The position numbers and the translations under genes were made by a program. A DNA stretch of 5,289 bases. It comes from Pseudomonadota bacterium. Its GTDB lineage: Bacteria > Pseudomonadota > Alphaproteobacteria > Rhizobiales > Beijerinckiaceae. A model generated the notes under the pieces. That model worked only from the letters and a program-made list of their open reading frames with translations, ran no database searches and was not told where the DNA came from. The stretch spans positions 1 through 5,289 of the forward strand of contig JAGTAM010000624.1 of NCBI GenBank assembly GCA_023422485.1, in the 5' to 3' direction. Positions 1-4,927 of the stretch are shown piece after piece. Every line of letters begins with the position of its first letter. Positions within the stretch are counted from its first letter, which is position 1.

Positions 1-881
1 CTCACAACACCCCGGACTGGCTCGCCCGGCGCTGGCGGGCAGCCTACGGCGAGGAGACGGCGCGCCGCATCGCCGCCGCCCATCTGGAGGGCGCGGCGGT
101 CGACCTCACCGTTGCGCGTGACGCGGACCTCTGGGCCGAGCGGCTCGGCGCTCTCCGCCTCGCCCGCGGCTCGCTCCGTCTGGCCGAGGTGCGGGACTCG
201 GTGGCCGAGCTGCCCGGCTATATGGAAGGCGCGTGGTGGGTGCAGGACGCCGCCGCCGCCCTGCCGGTTCGGCTGCTCGCTCCCGCTCCGGGCGAGCGCG
301 TCGCCGACCTCTGCGCCGCGCCCGGCGGCAAGACGGCACAGATCGCGGCGGCGGGCGCGACGGTGACGGCCGTCGACCGTTCGGGCGCGCGGCTGGAGCG
401 GCTCGGACGCAACCTCGAACGTCTCGGCCTCTCGGCGGAGGTGGTGACGGCCGATGCCCTGGGACTGCCGGAGGATGCCCCCTTCGACGCGGTGCTGCTC
501 GACGCCCCCTGCTCGGCAACCGGCACGATCCGTCGCCATCCCGATGTCGCCTGGACGAAGAGCGAGAGCGATGTGATGCGCCTGTCCGGCCTCCAGCGCC
601 GGCTCCTCGACAAAGCCGCGCGGCTGACGCGGCCGGGCGGACGGCTCGTCTATTGTACCTGTTCCCTGGAGCCCGAGGAGGGCAGCGACCAGGTCGCTGA
701 TTTTCTGAAGCGCAACCCGGATTTCGAGCGGACCGCGATCACCCCCGACCGATTGGCCGGCCATGCCGAGCTGATCGATGCGTCCGGCGACCTGCGCACC
801 CTGCCGAGCGATCTCGCGGGCGTCGGACGGGCGGGCGGCCTCGACGGCTTTTTCGCGAGCGTCCTGAGACGGCGGAGCTGA
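1..881 (+). CDS. rsmB: 16S rRNA (cytosine-C5)-methyltransferase, RsmB/NOP2 family, 3' part
   Basis: SAM-dependent enzyme expected to methylate C5 of a 16S rRNA cytosine (C967 in E. coli). The 5' end is outside the window. The reading frame starts at base 3 and 292 residues are visible, against roughly 430-460 for the family, so most of the N-terminal NusB-like RNA-binding domain is missing. Visible residues begin HNTPDWLARRW, the usual linker motif before the catalytic domain. The GAWWVQD segment (about residues 76-82) is followed by the SAM-binding AAPGGKT (about 105-111). Motif IV is DAPCSATG with Cys at base 510 (visible residue 170), and motif VI is YCTCS with Cys about residue 220. These are the two cysteines of the RNA m5C mechanism, so the enzyme looks active. 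It ends FFASVLRRRS, a normal family C-terminus. Internal GTG/ATG codons (e.g. 189) are not the start, because family sequence continues upstream. Confidence 0.95.
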   Translation, partial: HNTPDWLARRWRAAYGEETARRIAAAHLEGAAVDLTVARDADLWAERLGALRLARGSLRLAEVRDSVAELPGYMEGAWWVQDAAAALPVRLLAPAPGERVADLCAAPGGKTAQIAAAGATVTAVDRSGARLERLGRNLERLGLSAEVVTADALGLPEDAPFDAVLLDAPCSATGTIRRHPDVAWTKSESDVMRLSGLQRRLLDKAARLTRPGGRLVYCTCSLEPEEGSDQVADFLKRNPDFERTAITPDRLAGHAELIDASGDLRTLPSDLAGVGRAGGLDGFFASVLRRRS

Positions 882-941
882 GATCGGAACAATCTGAAGC
901 CGTACGTGTGATCCGGGCGGCCTCCAGCCTCGTATCAAGGC

Positions 942-1106
942 TCAGCAGCAACAGGCCTTCAAGCCGGCACCGACCATGGCAAGCCCCGTCACGAGGGAGA
1001 GGCCGCCGGCCATCTCCATTCGAGCGGTCCAATCCGGATAGAGCGGCGCGCGGCCGGCCAGAACCAGCCCGCAGGACAAGCTCACGAGACTGAACAACGC
1101 AATCAT
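942..1106 (-). CDS. Small two-helix membrane protein, function unknown
   Basis: This 54-residue reading frame starts at ATG (1106-1104) and stops at TGA (944-942). It contains two hydrophobic stretches: residues 2-18 (IALFSLVSLSCGLVLAG) and about 33-49, rich in Gly/Ala/Leu. A short polar loop with PLYPDWTARMEM lies between them, which suggests a helical hairpin in the inner membrane. It ends with three cysteines after a lysine (KACCC). About 80% of its codons end in G or C, as in the neighbouring genes, which supports real coding. A G-run (TCGGGGGGATGG) just upstream could act as ribosome binding site. An overlapping ATG four bases earlier opens a different, non-hydrophobic frame and is less likely. 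The gene converges on rsmB with a 60-base gap. I do not recognise the family. No function can be inferred beyond membrane location. Confidence 0.6.
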   Translation of the reverse strand: MIALFSLVSLSCGLVLAGRAPLYPDWTARMEMAGGLSLVTGLAMVGAGLKACCC

Positions 1107-1279
1107 CCATCCCCCCGATCGAGCGATCGTCGCGGCACCGTCCCAGCGGTCACCACGCCGTCTTCGAAGGCGTTAACGCGCGCGCTTCGCCAGCGCGCTT
1201 CCCCACTATTCCCGCCTTTCACAGTTCGATTGCGAGACCACAGACACAATCACTCAAAACCATTGTCAGGAGCTTAGCC

Positions 1280-1339
1280 GGTTACGTAACCTTTGTTACA
1301 CAATCTGCATTAACCATTCGTTCAAGTATGTAAACAAAG
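1280..1339. promoter_or_regulatory. Candidate operator cluster: palindrome plus spaced inverted repeat
   Basis: GGTTACGTAACC at 1280-1291 is a perfect 12-bp palindrome. GTTAC recurs at 1295-1299. TTGT-TAC-ACAA at 1293-1303 is a second small dyad. CTTTGTTACA (1291-1300) is matched by its near reverse complement TGTAAACAAAG (1329-1339), with one extra base in the right arm and 28 bases between the arms. The cluster lies immediately upstream of the candidate promoter at 1342-1370, a position that suits a repressor or activator. The dyads are visible in the sequence. Protein binding is inferred. Confidence 0.35.
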
Positions 1340-1341
1340 CC

Positions 1342-1370
1342 TTAGCAGGGTCAGTCAACTTCGGTTAAAT
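1342..1370 (+). promoter_or_regulatory. Candidate sigma70-type promoter for the DoxX-like gene
   Basis: TTAGCA (1342-1347) and TTAAAT (1365-1370) are separated by 17 bases, and each matches 4 of 6 positions of the TTGACA/TATAAT consensus. Transcription would begin near 1377 and give a leader of about 35 bases before the ATG at 1412. The match is modest, but it sits in the AT-rich part of the spacer at a sensible distance. Confidence 0.35.
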
Positions 1371-1411
1371 ATTTTCAGCACAACGAACTTCCCTCCCGTT
1401 TCGGCGGCCCC

Positions 1412-2485
1412 ATGCCTCACGTGTCCAGCTTCTGGGTGCGCTCTTCCGTCATGCTTGCAGGCGCAGCAAGCTTTCTTCTCGTCGGAACGGGGGCGGCCAG
1501 CGCCCACGTCAAATGGTTCTGTGCATTCGATGTCGCGGGCCAGCCGCGTGGTCTCGAACAAGTTCTCTGCACCGACTTCGAAATCCTGACGGGGCTTGCC
1601 CTCGTCTGCCTGATGTTCGGTTGCCTGGCCGAGGGAACCCACCTCGGCACTGCACTTCTCAACGCCCTTGACCGCGTCACCGCGGCGGCCCGCCTCAACA
1701 GCGTCCTGATCGTTCGGGCGGTGGTGGGGTTCTTCCTCGTCTCGCTGTGGAACCTCGGCGGGATCATCTTGACGCCGGAACTGAAGACGGACGTCGCCTG
1801 GATCCCGTGGCTCCAGCTCGCCATGGCCGCTTGCCTTCTGTGGAAGCGCACCCTGCCGTTGACCGCCGCCGGCATCGTGTTCCTGTTCGGCTTCGCCGTC
1901 TGGAACTATGGCATCTTCCACCTCGCCGACTATCCGGTGTTCCTCGGCGTGGCCGCTTTCCTGGCGCTCACCGCCTTCGACCGCACCCTGTTCGGCCAGC
2001 GCCCCATCGACGTGGTGCGCATCGCCGCCGCGATCACCCTGATGTGGGCCTCCGTCGAGAAGTGGGCCTATCCCCACTGGACCGATCCGCTCATCGCCGC
2101 CAAGCCCGCCATGACCATGGGCGCCTCGCCGGAACTCTTCATGCAGGCCGCGGGCGTCATCGAGTTCACCCTGGCCTTCGCCCTGATCTGGACCCCCCTG
2201 GTGCGCCGCGCCTCGGCAATCATCCTGACGGCCGTGTTCGTCTCGGCGATCTTCGAGTTCGGCAAGATCGACGCCATCGGTCACTCGGGGATCATCGCGG
2301 TCCTGATCGCCATCGCAGCGGACGATGCCCGGGTGCCCGCCACCCGCCGGGACGTGATCCTCGCCCCGGTCTACTATGCCAGCGCCCTGATGCTGTTCCT
2401 CGGCGCCTACTACCTCGCCCACAGCACGCTCTACGGCGCCGGCTACGGGATTGGCGCAGGCATGGGCGGCATTCCGGTGATCTGA
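1412..2485 (+). CDS. Exported multi-pass membrane protein with HVKWF N-terminus, DoxX-like
   Basis: The protein has 357 residues. Residues 1-31 look like a signal peptide: R10, a hydrophobic core at about 14-28, then A-S-A before H32. Cleavage there would leave HVKWF as the mature N-terminus. C37 and C53 follow in the same non-cytoplasmic stretch and could form a disulfide. Hydrophobic segments are near 57-74, 98-120, 132-145, 152-168, 175-188, 202-214, 244-263, 268-284, 290-303 and 316-336. The segment around residues 211-222 (MWASVEKWAYPHW), the later GVIEFTLAFALI and the GHSGIIAVLIAIA helix resemble DoxX-type membrane proteins. That assignment is from memory of the family pattern. Polar residues buried in helices (E74, H77, H170, E216, E251, E282, H291) could serve redox or metal chemistry, but this is inference. 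No strong ribosome binding site precedes the ATG. The next Met (M14) would remove the positive N-region of the signal, so M1 is preferred. A terminator follows, so it is probably monocistronic. Confidence 0.85.
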   Translation: MPHVSSFWVRSSVMLAGAASFLLVGTGAASAHVKWFCAFDVAGQPRGLEQVLCTDFEILTGLALVCLMFGCLAEGTHLGTALLNALDRVTAAARLNSVLIVRAVVGFFLVSLWNLGGIILTPELKTDVAWIPWLQLAMAACLLWKRTLPLTAAGIVFLFGFAVWNYGIFHLADYPVFLGVAAFLALTAFDRTLFGQRPIDVVRIAAAITLMWASVEKWAYPHWTDPLIAAKPAMTMGASPELFMQAAGVIEFTLAFALIWTPLVRRASAIILTAVFVSAIFEFGKIDAIGHSGIIAVLIAIAADDARVPATRRDVILAPVYYASALMLFLGAYYLAHSTLYGAGYGIGAGMGGIPVI

Positions 2486-2512
2486 GCCGAGGCCGGCGGC
2501 GCGCACGATGCT

Positions 2513-2555
2513 TCGGGGGTGCCCCTTGCGCGAGGGACACCCCCGAGCCGTTTTT
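2513..2555 (+). terminator. Strong intrinsic terminator after the DoxX-like gene
   Basis: TCGGGGGTG (2513-2521) pairs with CACCCCCGA (2538-2546) over nine bases. After one C/A mismatch, CCCT (2523-2526) pairs with AGGG (2533-2536) around a six-base loop. Five T residues follow at 2551-2555. It begins 28 bases after the TGA of the membrane protein gene and isolates it from the synthase gene. Confidence 0.88.
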
Positions 2556-2848
2556 CGTGCTCCCGATCCGATGGTTCGGCACGGAGCAGGTACAGTGAGG
2601 CGCGTCGCGTCAAACCGAGACGCCAAGATCTTCGCAATACGTCCTTCACGTTTCGCTAAGTTTACCGAATCCAACCGTCGATGATCTGCGGAGAATGTGG
2701 AAGTCAGACCTCTTCCGGAAGCGGCGAAAGAAGCAATTCGTTAAATACGCCCTGATGCATTTTTCCTACACGAGCGCCGTTTAACGCGATGGCAAGCCGA
2801 CCGGATCGACAGTCCGACCTGTAACGACGCGGCACCGGACGGGATGGC
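2556..2848 (+). other. Leader region of the oxoamine synthase gene
   Basis: No convincing gene lies between the terminator and the ATG at 2849. The region holds the 10-bp perfect palindrome CTTCCGGAAG (2712-2721) and CAATTCGTTAAATA (2734-2747), which resembles CAACTTCGGTTAAATA at 1356-1371 upstream of the previous gene. I find no clear -35 at the right distance from TTAAAT, so the promoter cannot be fixed. A 24-codon frame at 2681-2755 with a CGEC motif is noted elsewhere as unproven. Confidence 0.4.
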
Positions 2849-4042
2849 ATGAGACATCGTGAGCAGACCGACGCGACGATCCAGGAGCGCGCGGACAGCG
2901 TGCGCCGCCTTTCGAGCGCGCCCGTTTCCGGCGAGGATCACACCCTGCAAGCGCTCGACTTCGCCTCGCAGGATTGCCTCGGCCTCTCCACCCACCCCGA
3001 GATCGTCGCCGCGGCCGCCGACACCCTGCGCCGGTTCGGCGTGCGTAGCGTCTGCGCCGGAGCCGACACCGGCGATACAGGCCTCGCCGTGACCTTGGAG
3101 CGTCGGATCGCCGACTTCCTCCAGATGGAGGAGGCACTGCTCTGCCCGACCGGCCGAGCCGCCGCTCAGGCCGTGATCCGCGGCCTCGTGCGCCCGGCCG
3201 ACCACGTCGTGATCGATGCCGCGATCCGAGGAGGCCTTCGGGAGGATGCCGAGGCCGGGACGAACAACCTCCAGCCGTTCCGTCACCTCGATGCCGAGCA
3301 TTGCCGCGACCGTCTCCGGGCCATCCGCGCCCGCGACGCGGAAAACGGCATCCTCGTCGTGACCGAGAGCCTGTCGCCGCTCGATTCCGGTACGCCGGAC
3401 CTCGCCGCTCTGCGGGCCCTGTGCGACGAGTACGGTGCGACGCTCCTCGTGGACGTGTCCCAGGATCTGGGATGCCTCGGCGAGGACGGCCGCGGCCATC
3501 TCGGCCTTCAGGACATGCTGGGCAGGGCCGATCTCGTCATCGGCACCTTCTCGAAGAGCTTTGCCTCCAACGGCGGATTCGTCGCCGCCCGCACCCGCGC
3601 CGTGACGGCGTGCCTGCGCGTCGGCGAGGCTGCCCAGGCGCTCTCGCCGATCCAGCTCGCGGTCATCCTCAAGGCCTTCGCCGTCATCGCCGCGGCCGAC
3701 GGCTGTCAGCGCCGTGCCCGACTGATGCGCAACGTCCTCAACCTGCGCACGGCCCTGCGGGAGCGTGGGCTGAGCGTCTGCGGCGAGCCCTGCACCTCCG
3801 TCTGCGTCGAGATCGGTTTCGGCGAGCGGGCGCGCCGCTTCGCCGGTCACCTGTCCGACCTCGGCCTGCTGGTCGACCTCGGAACGCTGGAGGAAACCGG
3901 CCGTCTGCGGCTCCATGTGACGGCTGGGCAATCGGATTCGGAGATCGTGCGGGCCGCTTCCTGCGTCGCGGCCGCGCTCGACCGGGCGCGGGCCGAAGTG
4001 TCTTCTCCGTCGCGCCGCCCGCGCCTGCGCGCCGCCGCTTAG
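2849..4042 (+). CDS. Divergent alpha-oxoamine synthase family PLP enzyme
   Basis: At 397 residues it has the usual length of 8-amino-7-oxononanoate synthase, 2-amino-3-ketobutyrate CoA ligase, 5-aminolevulinate synthase and serine palmitoyltransferase. These enzymes condense an amino acid with an acyl-thioester using PLP. Family landmarks in order: DFASQDCLGLSTHPE (37-51, the YLG region), GADTGDTGL-LE (71-84), VTES-LD (171-179), LLVDVSQDLGCLGEDGRG (199-216), the Schiff-base region GTFSKSFASNGGFVA (232-246) with K236, and RLRLHVTAGQSDSEI (352-366) with the likely carboxylate-binding Arg. D202 should bind the pyridine nitrogen. Unusual points: the DEAH His is Q205, the NHAS-type ring-stacking His aligns with R127, and the LHxxLE His aligns with A80. 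The acyl donor and amino acid cannot be read from the sequence, so no gene symbol is given. An in-frame TAA at 2822-2824 limits upstream extension, and GGACGGGAT is a weak ribosome binding site. It ends in an Arg-rich tail (SRRPRLRAAA). It appears to be transcribed alone. Confidence 0.82.
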   Translation: MRHREQTDATIQERADSVRRLSSAPVSGEDHTLQALDFASQDCLGLSTHPEIVAAAADTLRRFGVRSVCAGADTGDTGLAVTLERRIADFLQMEEALLCPTGRAAAQAVIRGLVRPADHVVIDAAIRGGLREDAEAGTNNLQPFRHLDAEHCRDRLRAIRARDAENGILVVTESLSPLDSGTPDLAALRALCDEYGATLLVDVSQDLGCLGEDGRGHLGLQDMLGRADLVIGTFSKSFASNGGFVAARTRAVTACLRVGEAAQALSPIQLAVILKAFAVIAAADGCQRRARLMRNVLNLRTALRERGLSVCGEPCTSVCVEIGFGERARRFAGHLSDLGLLVDLGTLEETGRLRLHVTAGQSDSEIVRAASCVAAALDRARAEVSSPSRRPRLRAAA

Positions 4043-4075
4043 GCGCCGATCCGCTCGACCGCATCCGGGCAGCGA

Positions 4076-4104
4076 CCTGGGGAAGAGGGCGCTTCCGGGC
4101 CAGG
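4076..4104. terminator. Bulged hairpin after the synthase gene, possible terminator
   Basis: CCTGG (4076-4080) plus GGAAG (4081-4085) pair with CTTCC (4092-4096) plus CCAGG (4100-4104). This makes ten base pairs with a six-base loop and a three-base GGG bulge. It lies 33 bases beyond the TAG of the synthase gene. No T-run follows, so it may stabilise the 3' end or pause polymerase rather than act as a classical intrinsic terminator. Confidence 0.35.
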
Positions 4105-4113
4105 AACTCGGGT

Positions 4114-4278
4114 TTACGAGCCTCGGAGCGGCTTGCCATCAACGAAGGCCGTCTTTCCGGGGCGGCGCAGGCGAACCCGGAAGCCACGACGGGCCTCGAC
4201 GGCAAACGTGCCTTCCGCATCAAGGGCGGATCTCGGTTTCCGCTGCGCGGCCCGGGAATGACCTGCATTATCCGACGT
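4114..4278 (-). other. Open stretch without start codon, possible gene remnant
   Basis: The minus strand is open for 54 codons from just after a TGA (4281-4279) to a TAA (4116-4114). The last 35 residues read like a real protein: AEGTFAVEARRGFRVRLRR, then PGKTAFVDGKPLRGS. Most third positions there are G or C. No ATG, GTG or TTG occurs in the frame, so it cannot be translated as it stands. It could be the end of a decayed or frameshifted gene, or chance in GC-rich DNA. Confidence 0.15.
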
Positions 4279-4309
4279 TCAGAGCACTGCCAGCGCCCGG
4301 AGCGCCCTC

Positions 4310-4639
4310 TCAGAGAATCATGCCGCGGGCGTCCGCCTCCCTTTCGACCGCATCCAGCAGGGCGCGGGACGCGATCAGTCGGCGGTCGATCATCGGATCG
4401 GTGAGCCGGTCGATCCAGAGAGGCCAAGTCTCGCGGGCGTCCTGGGTGCGGCCTTCGAGATCTCTTCGGACGGCGCGCAGATAGGGAATGCCCCGGGGAC
4501 CGAGCCGGTCGAGGGTGAGGCAAAGGTCGCGTCGGAACTCCTGCGAGATCCGGGCGAGTCCGGCATGGGCGGATTCGTAGGCGCCGATCAGGGCGTGGGC
4601 ATGCCCGACCGCCTCCTGGGGAAACGTCGTACGGAACAT
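4310..4639 (-). CDS. Hypothetical 109-residue helical protein
   Basis: I do not recognise this protein. Starting from ATG at 4639 it has 109 residues, begins MFRTTFPQEAVGHAHALIGA and ends EREADARGMIL. It has no signal peptide or membrane segment. It is rich in Arg, Leu and Ala with heptad-like spacing, so it is probably a soluble, mostly helical bundle. PLWIDRLTDPMIDRRLIASR (73-92) is the most family-like stretch. The frame stays open upstream to an ATG at 4777, but that extension is Cys/Pro/Arg-mixed and runs over a T-rich hairpin, so the shorter start is preferred even though no clear ribosome binding site precedes it. The gene is divergent from fabD with 288 bases between, and downstream it faces the synthase gene. 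Helical proteins of this size include phasin-like and regulatory proteins, but nothing here proves either. Confidence 0.6.
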   Translation of the reverse strand: MFRTTFPQEAVGHAHALIGAYESAHAGLARISQEFRRDLCLTLDRLGPRGIPYLRAVRRDLEGRTQDARETWPLWIDRLTDPMIDRRLIASRALLDAVEREADARGMIL

Positions 4640-4714
4640 GGCAGGTGTCTCGCGAGGGACTACCCGATCAATGCACGGAATCGCTCCGGGTTCTGCCGGC
4701 GGCATCGGTAATTC

Positions 4715-4735
4715 AAGGCCCAGCTTGGCTTTTTT
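4715..4735 (+). terminator. Weak terminator-like hairpin in the fabD leader region
   Basis: AAGGCC (4715-4720) pairs with GGCTTT (4727-4732) through six pairs including one G-T wobble, with loop CAGCTT and a six-T run (4730-4735). No plus-strand gene ends close upstream, so its role is unclear. It may be chance, or may shield fabD from read-through. Confidence 0.22.
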
Positions 4736-4761
4736 CCAGCCTGATCTTGTGCATCGCATTG

Positions 4762-4767
4762 TTGACA
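4762..4767 (+). promoter_or_regulatory. Perfect TTGACA -35 element, possible fabD promoter
   Basis: TTGACA matches the sigma70 -35 consensus in full. The -10 position at 17-base spacing reads GACTGC, which is poor, although -10 boxes in high-GC alphaproteobacteria are often degenerate. If used, it would give fabD a leader of roughly 130 bases. Confidence 0.28.
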
Positions 4768-4927
4768 CTCGCCGCACGTGATGCGACTGCGCCGCACCTT
4801 AAACAGGGTCTCCCGGCGATCCCCATCAGCGGCAGTCCGTCTCTTGGCTGCACGCGTGCGGCGTGACGGCGGGCCGACCCCGATCGCGCCGGGGCACCCG
4901 TCCTGGTGCTCAAGGCGACGGGACGTC

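Larger units (their letters stand above)
1107..1411. other. Divergent intergenic region, AT-rich on its right side
   Basis: These 305 bases separate the minus-strand small membrane gene from the plus-strand DoxX-like gene, so they should hold promoters for both. From about 1218 to 1385 the sequence is clearly poorer in GC than everything around it. It contains the 10-bp perfect palindrome GCGTTAACGC (1170-1179), a 9-base direct repeat GCGCGCTTC (1180-1188 and 1193-1201), the 12-bp palindrome at 1280-1291, and a CtrA-like element at 1310-1324. No convincing reading frame or RNA gene is visible. Confidence 0.6.
4640..4927. other. Divergent intergenic region upstream of fabD
   Basis: It contains no convincing gene. 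It holds a small T-tailed hairpin (4715-4735), a perfect TTGACA (4762-4767), and a GC stem CCCCG (4878-4882) pairing with CGGGG (4890-4894). GGGACG a few bases before the ATG may be the fabD ribosome binding site. Promoters for fabD and for the minus-strand gene should both lie here. Confidence 0.5.

Noticed and set aside
926..942. AGCCT/AGGCT hairpin between rsmB and the small gene as a terminator
   Set aside because: Only five base pairs, no T-run, and it overlaps the stop codon of the small gene.
739..1110. Minus-strand frame from the ATG at 1110 overlapping the small membrane gene and rsmB
   Set aside because: Arg-rich shadow sequence overlapping a certain gene. The frame from 1106 gives two clean hydrophobic helices instead.
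1355..2674. Long 439-codon open frame on the minus strand opposite the DoxX-like gene
   Set aside because: Its product is Gly/Asp/Glu/His/Arg-rich low-complexity sequence typical of the antisense of a high-GC gene. The plus frame has a signal peptide, helices and a terminator.
2741..3931. 396-codon open frame on the minus strand opposite the oxoamine synthase
   Set aside because: The plus strand carries ordered family motifs including the PLP lysine. The antisense frame shows no domain pattern and arises from GC-biased codons.
4111..4135. VDGKPLRGS as a transposase remnant, by likeness to the DGKTLRGS motif of ISAs1-type enzymes
   Set aside because: Only a few residues agree and the flanking sequence shows no other transposase feature or inverted repeat.
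3301..4404. 367-codon plus-strand frame overlapping the synthase and running past its stop
   Set aside because: Its Arg/Pro-rich composition is that of a shifted frame, and it has no recognisable motif.
4671..4781. 36-codon plus-strand frame upstream of fabD (ATG at 4671) as a leader peptide
   Set aside because: No ribosome binding site, no hydrophobic or regulatory residue pattern, and it runs through the T-rich hairpin.
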